From contig NZ_JAHCKK010000019.1 of NCBI RefSeq assembly GCF_026125825.1, positions 1-57,789 of the forward strand: a DNA stretch of 57,789 nt, given 5' to 3'. A program made the position numbers and the translations under genes. Source of the stretch: Hydrogenophaga sp. (GTDB lineage Bacteria; Pseudomonadota; Gammaproteobacteria; Burkholderiales; Burkholderiaceae_C). How positions within the stretch are numbered: position 1 is the stretch's first letter; each line of letters opens with the position of its first letter. The notes beneath the pieces are model-generated. The model had not been told where the DNA came from. It made no database searches and saw nothing but the letters and a program-made list of their open reading frames with translations. Below are positions 1 through 8,810 of the stretch, piece by piece.

Positions 1-915
1 GGTGTCCGCCACGAACGCACGGATGCCTTCGGCCAGTTTTTCGGTGGCCATGGCATCCTCGTTGAGCGCGAAACGGAAGCTGGCCTCGTCGTGGGTCACA
101 TAGGGAATGTCCAGCGACTTGGCGGTGTTGGTATCCAGTGCCCGGCTCAAGGGTGCATCGCTGGCGGCCAGTTGGGCCAGCAGTTCGGGGCTGATGGTGA
201 GCAGATCGCAACCCGCCAGCGCCGTGATTTGACCCACGTTGCGAAAGCTCGCACCCATCACCTCGGTGGCTATGCCGTGCTTCTTGTAGAACTCGTAGAT
301 GCTGCGAACCGAGCGCACCCCCGGGTCGTTGGCACCCGCCATCGCGGCCTCGTCCCAGCCAGCGCCTGCGCTTTTCTTGTACCAGTCGTAGATGCGGCCC
401 ACGAAGGGCGAGATCAGCTGCACCTTGGCCTGGCCACAGGCCACCGCCTGGGCGAACGAGAACAGCAGGGTGAGGTTGGTATGGATGCCCTCGCGTTCCA
501 GCCGCGCCGCAGCCTGGATGCCTTCCCACGTGGAGGCGATCTTGATCAGCACGCGGTCCACATGCACCCCTTCACCCTGGTAGAGCTCGATGATCCGCCG
601 CGCGCGGGTCACCGTGGCTTCGGTGTCAAAACTCAGCCGGGCATCCACTTCGGTCGAAACCCGGCCCGGAATCAGGCGCAGGATCTCGCCACCAAAAGCC
701 ACCAAAAGGCGGTTCATCACCTCGTCCAACCCCTGGGCGCCGTGTTTCGCGACAGCGTCCTTGAGGAGGTGGGCGTACTCGGGCTTCTGGACCGCCTTCA
801 AGATGAGCGACGGGTTCGTCGTGGCGTCCTGCGGGGCGTAGGCCGCGATCTGGTTGAAGTCACCCGTGTCGGCCACGACCGTGGTGAATTGCTTGAGGGC
901 GTCGAGTTGGTTCAT
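1..915 (-). CDS. tal: Transaldolase, 3' end cut by window edge
   Basis: Transaldolase transfers a dihydroxyacetone unit between sugar phosphates in the non-oxidative pentose phosphate pathway, in the cytoplasm. Reading from the ATG at 915, the protein begins [20 protein letters not shown] and keeps the family landmarks: the [11 protein letters not shown] strand near residue 31, and the [10 protein letters not shown] segment carrying the Schiff-base lysine at about residue 125 (Lys132 in E. coli TalB). The 305 codons present are about ten short of the usual TalB length, so the C-terminus lies outside the window. It is divergent from hexR with a HexR-type operator in the 63 bp between them, so control by HexR is likely. 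The long open frame on the opposite strand is a GC shadow. Confidence 0.95.
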   Translation of the reverse strand, partial: MNQLDALKQFTTVVADTGDFNQIAAYAPQDATTNPSLILKAVQKPEYAHLLKDAVAKHGAQGLDEVMNRLLVAFGGEILRLIPGRVSTEVDARLSFDTEATVTRARRIIELYQGEGVHVDRVLIKIASTWEGIQAAARLEREGIHTNLTLLFSFAQAVACGQAKVQLISPFVGRIYDWYKKSAGAGWDEAAMAGANDPGVRSVRSIYEFYKKHGIATEVMGASFRNVGQITALAGCDLLTISPELLAQLAASDAPLSRALDTNTAKSLDIPYVTHDEASFRFALNEDAMATEKLAEGIRAFVADT

Positions 916-937
916 GAACAGATTATCGGCCAGCCGA

Positions 938-952
938 TGTAATAAAATTTCA
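938..952. promoter_or_regulatory. HexR operator (near-palindrome)
   Basis: The sequence TGTAATAAAATTTCA lies midway between the divergent tal and hexR starts. It matches the proteobacterial HexR box (TGTAATnAAATTACA in published gammaproteobacterial regulons) at all but one defined position and is a near-perfect inverted repeat. A second inverted repeat, ATCGGC-CA-GCCGAT, abuts it at 925-938. The position suggests that HexR controls both genes; the direction of control is not visible. Confidence 0.8.
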
Positions 953-978
953 CGCCACTTCTCATCCATGTAACCACC

Positions 979-1827
979 ATGCTCGACCGGATCAAAGCCT
1001 CCCTGCCCTCGCTGGCACCCGCCGAGCAACGCGTGGCCAAGCTCGTGCTGCTGGACCCGCGCACTTTTGCCAGCCTGCCGGTGACCGAGTTGGCCGAGCG
1101 CGCGCACGTGAGCAAGCCCACGGTGGTGCGCTTCTGCCGCAGCATGGGCTATGACGGCCTTTCGGACTTCAAGCTCAAACTCGCCGGCACGGTCAGCGAA
1201 GGTGTGCCCTTCATCCACCGCAGCGTGGATGTGGACGACAAGACCAGCGACGTGCTGGTCAAGGTGATCGACAACACGGTGGCTGCGTTCCTGAAGTACC
1301 GCAACGACGCGTCCAGCCACGCGATCGAAAAGGCGGTGGACGCCCTGGTGGCCACCTACAAGAACCGAGGTCGCATCGAGTTCTACGGCGCTGGCAATTC
1401 AGGCATCGTCGCGCAGGATGCGCAACACAAATTCTTCCGCCTGGGCATCAATGCCATCGCCTACAGCGACGGCCACATGCAAGTGATGAGCGCGTCGCTG
1501 CTGGGGCCGGGCGACTGCGTGGTGATCATCTCCAACTCAGGCCGCACTCGCGACCTGATGGACGCCGCCGACATCGCGCGCAAACATGGCGCCACGGTGA
1601 TCGTGATCACCACCAGCGGCTCTCCGCTGGCGCACAGCGGCCACATTCACCTTTCTGCCGACCACCCGGAAGGGTACGACCGCTACAGTCCGATGACCTC
1701 GCGCCTGATGCACCTGATGGTGATCGACATCGTGGCCACCTGCCTGGCGCTGCGCATCGGAGGCAACAAGCTCCAACCGCTGCTCAAGGAAATGAAGAAC
1801 AACCTCCGGAGCAAGAGGTACACGTGA
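979..1827 (+). CDS. hexR: RpiR-family transcriptional regulator HexR
   Basis: This is a 282-residue regulator of central carbon metabolism. It has an N-terminal RpiR helix-turn-helix (about residues 1-75, with [20 protein letters not shown] as the recognition region) and a C-terminal SIS sugar-phosphate isomerase domain (about 120-260, with FYGAGNSG and ISNSGRTRD loops). In characterised HexR proteins the SIS domain senses 2-keto-3-deoxy-6-phosphogluconate and releases DNA. Identity as HexR rather than another RpiR member rests on the HexR-type box 27 bp upstream and the adjacent transaldolase gene. The ATG at 979 has no clear Shine-Dalgarno; an ATG 12 bp upstream runs straight into a stop. 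It converges on dppF, and the 52-bp gap holds only a weak 6-bp GC hairpin (1831-1856). Confidence 0.88.
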   Translation: MLDRIKASLPSLAPAEQRVAKLVLLDPRTFASLPVTELAERAHVSKPTVVRFCRSMGYDGLSDFKLKLAGTVSEGVPFIHRSVDVDDKTSDVLVKVIDNTVAAFLKYRNDASSHAIEKAVDALVATYKNRGRIEFYGAGNSGIVAQDAQHKFFRLGINAIAYSDGHMQVMSASLLGPGDCVVIISNSGRTRDLMDAADIARKHGATVIVITTSGSPLAHSGHIHLSADHPEGYDRYSPMTSRLMHLMVIDIVATCLALRIGGNKLQPLLKEMKNNLRSKRYT

Positions 1828-1879
1828 CCGCGCGCCAAGCGCTTGAGGACGGCGCGTATCCCCCGCCGCCAAACCGGGA

Positions 1880-2947
1880 CTAGATCCGCCCCTCTTCCAC
1901 CGCGTGGCAGGCGATGCGAATACCACCGAGATCGAGCAGGTTCGGACGCTCGCTGCGACAACGGTCGTTGGCATGCGGACAACGCGGGTTGAACGCACAC
2001 CCACTGGGCGGATTCAGCGGGTTGGGCACCTCACCTGACACAGGCGTGCGCGCCTTGCCGGTGTCGTGCATCTTCGGAATCGCATCGAGCAACATGCGCG
2101 TGTAGGGGTGGCGCGGCCGGTCGAACAGCGTGTGCTTGGGCGCCAGCTCCACCAGCCGCCCCAGGTACATCACACCCACCTGATCGCTCACGTGGCGCAC
2201 CACCGCGAGGTTGTGGCTGATGAAGAGGTAAGTCAACCCGCGCTCGCGCTGCAAGTCCTTCATGATGTTGAGCACCTGCGCCTGCACGCTCACGTCCAGC
2301 GCCGAGGTGGGCTCGTCGCACACCAGGAACTCGGGCTGCGTGGCCAGGGCCCGCGCAATGGAGATGCGCTGGCGCTGTCCACCGGAGAACTGGTGTGGGT
2401 ACTTCACACGGTCCTGCGGCGACAGGCCCACCGACTTCAGCAGTTCATCGACCCGAGCGCGCAAGGCCACCGGCTCGGTCTCGATCTCGTGCTCGCGCAA
2501 GGGCTCGGCAATGATGTCTTCCACGCGCCAGCGCGGGTTCAGGCTGGCGTACGGGTCCTGGAAGATCATCTGAATGCGCCGGCGCAGTTTGCGGCCTTCC
2601 GGCGTCTTGAACGCGGCGTGGGCGTCCTGGCCGTCGAACTGGAAGCCACCCCGGGTCGGCTCGTACAGACCCACCAGCAGGCGCGCCACCGTGCTCTTGC
2701 CGCAGCCGGACTCCCCCACCAGAGCCAGTGTCTGGCCGCGCGGGATGTCGAAGGACACGCCGTCCACGGCGCGCAGCAGTTGTCGCGGCTGGCGTTCGAT
2801 CACGCGATTGAGCCAGGGCGCGGACACATCGAAGGTCTTGGCCAGGTCGGTGGCGCGCACCAGCGGCGCTTCAGGCACGGCTGGCGGCAATGCAGCGCTG
2901 CGGTTCTGCGCGGCCAGCACCGCCTTTTCGATCATGTCCGCGCTCAT
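1880..2947 (-). CDS. dppF: Peptide/opine ABC transporter ATP-binding protein (DppF/OppF type)
   Basis: This 355-residue cytoplasmic ATPase powers a peptide-type ABC importer. It carries Walker [10 protein letters not shown], the signature [15 protein letters not shown], and Walker [12 protein letters not shown], followed by the oligopeptide-transporter C-terminal extension with the cysteine cluster [14 protein letters not shown] seen in DppD/DppF proteins. It is the last gene of the minus-strand operon and overlaps dppD by 4 bp (ATGA), so translational coupling is likely. Family and role are clear; the transported substrate is not. The 355-residue length is slightly above the usual 320-330 because of an N-terminal extension and an insert after the first strand. 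Confidence 0.92.
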   Translation of the reverse strand: MSADMIEKAVLAAQNRSAALPPAVPEAPLVRATDLAKTFDVSAPWLNRVIERQPRQLLRAVDGVSFDIPRGQTLALVGESGCGKSTVARLLVGLYEPTRGGFQFDGQDAHAAFKTPEGRKLRRRIQMIFQDPYASLNPRWRVEDIIAEPLREHEIETEPVALRARVDELLKSVGLSPQDRVKYPHQFSGGQRQRISIARALATQPEFLVCDEPTSALDVSVQAQVLNIMKDLQRERGLTYLFISHNLAVVRHVSDQVGVMYLGRLVELAPKHTLFDRPRHPYTRMLLDAIPKMHDTGKARTPVSGEVPNPLNPPSGCAFNPRCPHANDRCRSERPNLLDLGGIRIACHAVEEGRI

Positions 2948-3918
2948 GCCAGGGCCCCCGCCTGCGCGTGCAGCCAGCAGGCCGCCTGGGTGGCGCCGGC
3001 CGGCAGCAGATCAGGCCGCTCGACGTGGCAGCGGTCGAACACCTTCTCGCAGCGCGGGTTGTACGCACAGCCAGAGGGAATGGCATTGAGCCGCGGCATG
3101 GCGCCGTCGATCTGGTGCAGGCGCTCACGGTCCTGGCTCATGTCGGGAATGCAGGCCATCAGGCCAGCGGTGTAGGGATGCGCCGGGTGGTTGATGACCT
3201 CGTGCACCGGGCCGATCTCGGCGACTCGCCCCGCGTACATCACGGCCACCCGGTCGCAGGTCTCGGCAATCACACCCATGTCGTGGGTGATCAGCATCAC
3301 CGCGGCACCGCGCTGTTTGCAGATGGTTTTGAGCAAGGTGATGATCTGCGCCTGGATGGAGACATCGAGCGCGGTGGTGGGCTCGTCGGCCACGATGAGT
3401 TGCGGTTCGGCCGCCAGGGCCAGCGCGATCACGACGCGCTGGCGCATGCCACCAGAGAACTGGTGCGGGAAGTGGTCGATGCGCTGCTCCGCGGCCGGGA
3501 TGCCTGTGTCCTTGAGCAGGTCGATCGCGCGCCTGCGCGCTTCGGTTTGGCTCACAGGCAGGTGGGTGGTGATGGTTTCGATGAGCTGGCGGCCCACGGA
3601 ATACAGGGGGTTGAGCGAGGTCAGCGGATCCTGGAAGATCGCGCCGATCTCGCGCCCCCGCACTTTGCGCATCTGATCCTGAGGCAGGTTGTCGATGCGC
3701 CGACCGTGCAGCAGGATCTCGCCGGAGGCGACGCGGCCCGGCGGCTCCAGCAGGCCAATGATGGAGGCCCCCGTGAGCGACTTGCCTGCGCCGGATTCCC
3801 CCACCACCCCCAGGATCTCGCCCGGAGCGATGTCGAAAGAGATGTCGTCCAGCGCGCGCAGCGTGCCACGGCGACCCGGGAATTCGACAACGAGATTCTT
3901 GACTTGGAGAAGGCTCAT
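2944..3918 (-). CDS. dppD: Peptide/opine ABC transporter ATP-binding protein (DppD/OppD type)
   Basis: This 324-residue partner ATPase of DppF has Walker [12 protein letters not shown], the ABC signature [16 protein letters not shown] and Walker [15 protein letters not shown]. Its C-terminal oligopeptide-transporter domain carries CAYNPRC and further cysteines. It starts 7 bp after the end of dppC and overlaps dppF by 4 bp. DppD and DppF normally form an asymmetric nucleotide-binding pair under the B/C permeases. The D and F labels follow gene order and relative similarity only. Confidence 0.92.
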   Translation of the reverse strand: MSLLQVKNLVVEFPGRRGTLRALDDISFDIAPGEILGVVGESGAGKSLTGASIIGLLEPPGRVASGEILLHGRRIDNLPQDQMRKVRGREIGAIFQDPLTSLNPLYSVGRQLIETITTHLPVSQTEARRRAIDLLKDTGIPAAEQRIDHFPHQFSGGMRQRVVIALALAAEPQLIVADEPTTALDVSIQAQIITLLKTICKQRGAAVMLITHDMGVIAETCDRVAVMYAGRVAEIGPVHEVINHPAHPYTAGLMACIPDMSQDRERLHQIDGAMPRLNAIPSGCAYNPRCEKVFDRCHVERPDLLPAGATQAACWLHAQAGALA

Positions 3919-3925
3919 CTTGATC

Positions 3926-4837
3926 TCAGCGCAGGCGGGGGTTGAGTGCGTCGCGCAGCCAGTCGCCCAGCAGGTTCACGCTGAGTGCAATCAGCACCAG
4001 CATCGCGCCCGGGAAAATGGTGATCCACCATTCACCAGAGAACAGGTAGTCGTTGCCCACGCGGATCAGCGTGCCCAGCGACGGCGAGGTGGGCGGTGCA
4101 CCCACCCCCAGGAAGGACAGCGTGGCCTCCGTGATGATGGCCGTGGCCACCTGGATGGTGGCCAGCACCAGCACCGGGCCCATGACATTGGGCAGCACAT
4201 GGCTGCGCATGATGCGCAGTGGAGCCACGCCAGTCACGCGCGCGGCCTGCACATACTCCTTGTTGCGCTCCACCAGTGTGGAGCCGCGCACGGTGCGCGC
4301 GTACTGCACCCAACCGGTGAGCGTGATCGAGATGATCAGCACACCAAAAGCCAGCGTTTCGTGCGCATTGGGGAACAGCGCGCGGCCAACGCCAGCGATC
4401 AGCAAAGCGATGAGGATGGGGGGGAAGGACAGCATCACATCGCACAGGCGCATGAGAAAGCCGTCCACCCACCCACCCAGAAAGCCGGCCAGCAGGCCGA
4501 AGGTGACACCGATCACCACCGAGAGAAGCACCGAGGCCAGCCCCACCGCGAGCGAGATGCGCGCGCCGTACATCAGCGCCGAGAGGATGTCGCGGCCCTG
4601 GTCGTCCGTGCCGAGCAGGAAGCTGCTCGACCCATCCGGGTGCCATGCCGGCGGCAGCCGGGCGTTTGTGAGCTCAAGCGTCGCCAGGTCGAAGGGATTG
4701 TGCGGGGCCACCCATGGTGCGAAAACCGCGCAGAACACACATATGAAAGCAATCACCGCCGCGACGATGGCGGTCGGCGAAGTGCGGAAGCTGTGGCCGA
4801 CATCGCTGTCGAGCCCGCGTTTGATGAGGCTGATCAC
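3926..4837 (-). CDS. dppC: Peptide/opine ABC transporter permease (DppC type)
   Basis: This 303-residue inner-membrane permease has an N-terminal cytoplasmic tail, a first membrane helix near residues 25-50, and the BPD_transp_1 core with the EAA-like loop around YVQAARVTGVAPLRIMRSHV. It ends NLLGDWLRDALNPRLR, typical of DppC/OppC. It is separated from the upstream substrate-binding gene by a 63-bp gap containing a strong hairpin, which may lower permease expression relative to the binding protein. It works with the DppB-type permease encoded upstream. Confidence 0.92.
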   Translation of the reverse strand: MISLIKRGLDSDVGHSFRTSPTAIVAAVIAFICVFCAVFAPWVAPHNPFDLATLELTNARLPPAWHPDGSSSFLLGTDDQGRDILSALMYGARISLAVGLASVLLSVVIGVTFGLLAGFLGGWVDGFLMRLCDVMLSFPPILIALLIAGVGRALFPNAHETLAFGVLIISITLTGWVQYARTVRGSTLVERNKEYVQAARVTGVAPLRIMRSHVLPNVMGPVLVLATIQVATAIITEATLSFLGVGAPPTSPSLGTLIRVGNDYLFSGEWWITIFPGAMLVLIALSVNLLGDWLRDALNPRLR

Positions 4838-4861
4838 GTGGGGAACTTGGTTGGGTGCGGC

Positions 4862-4891
4862 GCCACCGCGAGACCTTGGCCTCGCGGTGGC
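4862..4891 (-). promoter_or_regulatory. Intergenic hairpin after SBP2 gene
   Basis: An 11-bp perfect stem, GCCACCGCGAG paired with CTCGCGGTGGC around an 8-nt loop, lies between the SBP2 stop and dppC. A second short stem (GCCGGC/GCCGGC) encloses the SBP2 stop codon itself. There is no U-tract, so it is better read as an mRNA-stabilising or processing hairpin than as a full terminator. Confidence 0.6.
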
Positions 4892-4900
4892 CAGGCCGGC

Positions 4901-6487
4901 TTACTTCGCCGGCTTCACCGACATGAAGCGGAACGGCATGAAGTTGTCGGCGAGCTGGACCAACTCCACATTGCTCGCCACGCCCCAGGCCAGCGCCTGC
5001 TGGTGCAGCGGGAGGTGGCCGATGTCGTCCGAGTGCAGCTTGAAGGCCTCCTTGATCAGGGCATCGCGCTTGGCCTTGTCGGTCTCCGACTGGATCTGCA
5101 CCGTCAGCTCATCGAGCTTCGGGTTGCAATAGGCCCCCAGGTTGAACTGGCCACTGCCCTTGTCGTCCACGCAGCGCATCAAGGCATTCAGGGCGTTGTG
5201 CGCGTCATAGGTGCCTGGTGTCCAGCCCAACATGTAGAAGCTGGTATCGCGGCGCAGGACCTTGGGGAAATAAGTGCCCTTGGTTTCGGCCTGCAGATTG
5301 ATCTTCACGCCGATGCGCGCGAGGTTGGCCGCCACCGCCTGGCAGATCGCGCCATCGTTGACGTAGCGGTCGTTGGGGCAGTTCAAAGCCACTTCAAAGC
5401 CATTGGGGTAGCCAGCGTCGGCCAGCAGCTTCTTGGCGCCTTCCGGGTCGTACGGCAGGCGGTTGTTCATGGCGTTGTCGAAGCCGTTGATGCCGGGACC
5501 CACCATCAGCGCCATGGGCTTGGAGGCACCACGCATCACGGTGCGCTGGATGCCATTGATGTCAATCGCCTGGTAGAAGGCCTGGCGCACCCGCTTGTCC
5601 TTGAAGGGGTTCTTGCCCTTGACATTCGAGTACAACAACTCGTCGCGCTTCTGGTCCATGCCCAGGAAGATGGTGCGCAGTTCAGGGCCTTGCATCACCT
5701 GGCTCTTGCCGCTGGCGTTGATGCGCGCCACGTCCTGCAGCGGCACCGGTTCGATCACATCCACCTGTCCCGAGAGCAGCGCGGCCACACGGGTGGAGTC
5801 GTTGCCGATCGGCGTGTACTCCACATTGACGACGTTGCCTTCGATCTTGCCCCAGTAGTTCCCGTTGCGCACAAAGCTGGTCTTGACGTTGGGCTGGCGC
5901 TCGCGCAAGCGGAACGGCCCGGTGCCGTTGGCGCGGAACGAAGCCGCATTTTCGACCCCCTTGCGTCGATCCACCGGCCGCGTGGCCTGGTTGTCCTCGG
6001 CCCACTTTTTGTTCATGATGAACAGCAGCGAGAGCACATCGGGCAGGATGGGGAACGGACCCTTGGTCTCGATGTCGACGGTAAAGTCGTTGACCTTGCG
6101 GACCTCCTTCACATCGTTGGTGTAGCTCTTCATGTCCGAACCTTCACCCGAGGCGCGCGCGAAGGTGAACAGCACGTCGTCGGCCGTGAAGGGGGCACCG
6201 TCGTGGAATTTCACGCCTTTGCGCAGCTCGAAACGCCAGACGCTGGGTGAGGTCTGCTTCCAGCTCGTCGCCAGCCCGGGTACCAGCTTCAGGTTCTGGT
6301 CGCGAGCGACAAGGGGTTCGTAGACATTGTTCGTCACGCTGAGCTGCAGGGACTCGTTGAGCGAATGCGGGTCCATGGACAACGCATCGCCCTGGTTGCC
6401 GATGCGGATGGTCTGCGCCGAGGCAGCCCCCAGGGTGAGCAGGGCGGTGGTGACCAGCGTGGCCGCCAGCGTTTTCCGGAAGATCAT
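4901..6487 (-). CDS. Periplasmic peptide-type substrate-binding protein, copy 2 (SBP_bac_5)
   Basis: This 528-residue cluster C (DppA/OppA-like) binding protein begins MIFRKTLAATLVTTALLTLGAASAQ, a Sec signal peptide cleaved after about residue 25. The mature part has the SBP_bac_5 landmarks: DALSMDPHSLNESLQLSVTN near the N-terminus, VYEPLVARDQ, and LRKGVKFHDGAPFTADDVLF. It starts at the ATG at 6487, preceded by AAGGAG, and overlaps the amidohydrolase stop by ATGA. A longer in-frame reading extends further upstream but overlaps the amidohydrolase gene and lacks a signal peptide, so I reject it. It is a paralogue of the first operon gene. The substrate may be a peptide, opine or N-acyl amino acid. 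Confidence 0.9.
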   Translation of the reverse strand: MIFRKTLAATLVTTALLTLGAASAQTIRIGNQGDALSMDPHSLNESLQLSVTNNVYEPLVARDQNLKLVPGLATSWKQTSPSVWRFELRKGVKFHDGAPFTADDVLFTFARASGEGSDMKSYTNDVKEVRKVNDFTVDIETKGPFPILPDVLSLLFIMNKKWAEDNQATRPVDRRKGVENAASFRANGTGPFRLRERQPNVKTSFVRNGNYWGKIEGNVVNVEYTPIGNDSTRVAALLSGQVDVIEPVPLQDVARINASGKSQVMQGPELRTIFLGMDQKRDELLYSNVKGKNPFKDKRVRQAFYQAIDINGIQRTVMRGASKPMALMVGPGINGFDNAMNNRLPYDPEGAKKLLADAGYPNGFEVALNCPNDRYVNDGAICQAVAANLARIGVKINLQAETKGTYFPKVLRRDTSFYMLGWTPGTYDAHNALNALMRCVDDKGSGQFNLGAYCNPKLDELTVQIQSETDKAKRDALIKEAFKLHSDDIGHLPLHQQALAWGVASNVELVQLADNFMPFRFMSVKPAK

Positions 6488-7767
6488 GCGTCGCTCCTTG
6501 ATGCGTTTGTGGTTGTGGAAGGGGTTCTGGCCGATGCCAGGGAGTCGTCGGCCAGCGGCATGGCGTGCTCCACCAGGCTGGCGTGCAAGGCCGCACCAAG
6601 CGGCAAGACCTCGTCGTTGAAGTCGTAGCGGCTGTTGTGCAGGAAACAGCTGCCGAGGCCGTTTTCGGCACCCTGCCCCAGGCGCAGGTAGGCGCCGGGC
6701 TTGACCTGCAACATGAAAGAAAAATCTTCGGCGCCCATGCTGGGGTCCATGTTGCGATCCACGTGATCGTGGCCCACCAGCTTCTGCGCCACGTCGGCCG
6801 CAAAGCGTGCCTCGTCGCGCGTATTGATGGTGGCAGGGTAGATCCGCTCGTAATTCACATGCGCCGTCGCCCCCAGGCCCAGGGCCACGCCGGAGCAGAC
6901 TTCCTGCAGGCGCTTCTCGACCATGGCCTGCACTTCGGGGTTGAAGGTGCGCACCGTGCCCACCAGCGTGGCCTTGCCGGGCATCACGCTGAATGCACCC
7001 ATGTCGCCGGCCTGCATGGCACACAGGCTGATCACCGCGCTGTCGATGGCACGCACATTGCGCGAGACGATGCTCTGCACCGCCGTGATGATGTGGGCCG
7101 AGACAAGCACCGGGTCCACCGTCTGGTAGGGGTGGGCCCCATGGCCACCCTTGCCCGTCACTTCGATGGTGATGCGATCGGCCGAAGCCATCATGGGCCC
7201 GGGGTTCACGCCCACCGTGCCGGGACGCATCTGCGGCCAGTTGTGCATGCCGAAGACCGACTGCACCGGGAAGCGATCAAACAGGCCATCCTCGATCATG
7301 GCCTTGGCGCCCGCAAATCCTTCCTCACCGGGCTGGAAGATCAGCACCGCCGTGCCATCGAACTGGCGCGTTTCGGCTAGGTAGCGCGCTGCACCCACGA
7401 GCATGGTCGTGTGGCCGTCGTGGCCGCAGCCATGCATCATGCCGGGGCGAACCGACTTCCAGGCGAAATCGTTGTGTTCGGTCATCGGCAGCGCGTCCAT
7501 GTCGGCGCGCAGGCCGACCATGCGGCCACTGGCGTGGCGGCGGCCGCGGACAACCGCCACCACCCCGGTCTTGCCAATGCCGGTGTGGATCTCGTCCACG
7601 CCACACACCTTGAGCGACTCGACCACGCGCTGAGCGGTGTAGTGCTCTTCGAATCCGATTTCCGGATGGGCGTGCAGGTCGCGTCGCAGGGCCGTGAGCT
7701 CGGGATGGAAGGCCGCGATATGGGCAAACGCGCGGCCATGGGCCTTGATGCGGGGCGGAAAGGACAT
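6484..7767 (-). CDS. M20-family amidohydrolase (hippurate/N-acyl amino acid hydrolase type)
   Basis: This 427-residue metal-dependent hydrolase belongs to the M20D group, which cleaves N-acyl amino acids or similar amides. Visible motifs are HAHPEIGFEE, RADMDALPM, the metal-binding MHGCGHDGHT, QPGEEGFAGAKAMIEDG with the catalytic glutamates, and the dimerisation-lid segment GKGGHGAHPYQTVDPV. There is no signal peptide, so it is cytoplasmic. It starts at the ATG at 7767, which shares a base with the dppB stop (TGATG), and ends overlapping the second binding-protein gene. Its position inside the transporter operon suggests it hydrolyses what the transporter brings in; the substrate is inferred, not shown. 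Confidence 0.9.
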   Translation of the reverse strand: MSFPPRIKAHGRAFAHIAAFHPELTALRRDLHAHPEIGFEEHYTAQRVVESLKVCGVDEIHTGIGKTGVVAVVRGRRHASGRMVGLRADMDALPMTEHNDFAWKSVRPGMMHGCGHDGHTTMLVGAARYLAETRQFDGTAVLIFQPGEEGFAGAKAMIEDGLFDRFPVQSVFGMHNWPQMRPGTVGVNPGPMMASADRITIEVTGKGGHGAHPYQTVDPVLVSAHIITAVQSIVSRNVRAIDSAVISLCAMQAGDMGAFSVMPGKATLVGTVRTFNPEVQAMVEKRLQEVCSGVALGLGATAHVNYERIYPATINTRDEARFAADVAQKLVGHDHVDRNMDPSMGAEDFSFMLQVKPGAYLRLGQGAENGLGSCFLHNSRYDFNDEVLPLGAALHASLVEHAMPLADDSLASARTPSTTTNASRSDA

Positions 7768-8747
7768 CAGTGGCCTCCCGCCTTCTCCACGCGAAGGCGG
7801 GGATCCACCGCGAAGTACAGCAGGTCGACGACCAGATTGATGACCACGAAGATCAGCGCAATGAGGCACAGGTAGGCGGCCATCACCGGGATGTCGGCGA
7901 AGGTCACGGCCTGGATGAACAGCAGCCCCATGCCCGGCCACTGAAACACCGTCTCCGTGATGATCGCAAACGCAATCAGGCCCCCCAGTTGCAAGCCGGT
8001 GATGGTCATCACTGGCACCAGGGTGTTCTTCAGCGCGTGCCCGAAATGCACCGCACGGTTGGTCAGGCCCCGGGCTCGCGCGAACTTGATGTAGTCGGTG
8101 CGCAGCACCTCCAGCATCTCCGCGCGCACCAGCCGCATGATCAGCGTGAGCTGAAAGATAGCCAGCGTGATGGCCGGCAGCGTGATGTGGTGCCAGCCCT
8201 TGGGTGTCAGCAGGCCGGTGCTCCACCAGCCCAATTGCGTCACCTCGCCTCGGCCAAAACTGGGAAACCAGCCCAGGGTCACGGCGAACAACAGGATCAG
8301 CAGGATGCCGATCAGGAACGTGGGCAGGGACACCCCGAGCAGCGACACGGTCATGAAAACCTGGCTCATGAACGTGCCACGACGCAGTGCCGCGTACACC
8401 CCCATGGGAATGCCCACCACCAGCGCCAACACCGCCGCCACCATCGACAGCTCCAGCGTGGCAGGAAAGCGCTCCGCGATCAGGCGCGAGACCTTCGCCC
8501 CCTGTCGCAACGACAGGCCGAATTCACCTTGCACCGCATTGACGAGGAAATGCCCGAACTGCACGAAGAAAGGGCGGTCCAGACCGAGCTCGGTGCGCAG
8601 CTCGCGCACCTGATCGGGGGTGGCGTCCTGTCCGAGCAGGAAGACCACGGGGTCTCCCACATACTGGAACAACATGAACGCGATGAACGCCACGCTGACC
8701 ATGACGATCACGGCCTGCGCCAGTCGCCGAAGAATGAATGCGAACAT
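7767..8747 (-). CDS. dppB: Peptide/opine ABC transporter permease (DppB type)
   Basis: This 326-residue inner-membrane permease starts MFAFILRRLAQAVIVMVSVAFIAF, the characteristic first helix of DppB/OppB. It continues with the periplasmic segment GQDATPDQVRELRTELGLDR and the conserved cytoplasmic loop TDYIKFARARGLTNRAVHFG that contacts the ATPases. It lies 63 bp downstream of the first binding-protein gene, across a hairpin, and is translationally linked to the amidohydrolase (TGATG). It pairs with DppC encoded three genes later; having the two permeases split by other genes is less common than adjacent dppBC. Confidence 0.93.
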   Translation of the reverse strand: MFAFILRRLAQAVIVMVSVAFIAFMLFQYVGDPVVFLLGQDATPDQVRELRTELGLDRPFFVQFGHFLVNAVQGEFGLSLRQGAKVSRLIAERFPATLELSMVAAVLALVVGIPMGVYAALRRGTFMSQVFMTVSLLGVSLPTFLIGILLILLFAVTLGWFPSFGRGEVTQLGWWSTGLLTPKGWHHITLPAITLAIFQLTLIMRLVRAEMLEVLRTDYIKFARARGLTNRAVHFGHALKNTLVPVMTITGLQLGGLIAFAIITETVFQWPGMGLLFIQAVTFADIPVMAAYLCLIALIFVVINLVVDLLYFAVDPRLRVEKAGGH

Positions 8748-8764
8748 CGTGTGAAAAATGAAGA

Positions 8765-8794
8765 GAGGGTCGCCCCCTGCGGTGCGCGACCCTC
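8765..8794 (-). promoter_or_regulatory. Intergenic hairpin after SBP1 gene
   Basis: A 9-bp perfect stem, GAGGGTCGC with GCGACCCTC around a 12-nt loop, lies between the SBP1 stop and dppB. It has no U-run on the operon strand. Its placement mirrors the hairpin after the second binding protein, consistent with a device that keeps binding-protein mRNA more abundant than permease mRNA. Confidence 0.6.
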
Positions 8795-8810
8795 GACTGA
8801 CGCTGTGAAA

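Noticed and set aside
91-942. 283-residue open frame antisense to transaldolase
   Set aside because: The minus strand encodes a near-complete transaldolase with its catalytic lysine, and the plus-strand frame has no recognisable domain.
3689-6250. 853-residue open frame on the plus strand across the transporter genes
   Set aside because: It is antisense to dppD, dppC and the second binding-protein gene, all of which have clear family motifs and coupled starts. Its His/Arg/Ala-rich composition is typical of high-GC shadow frames.
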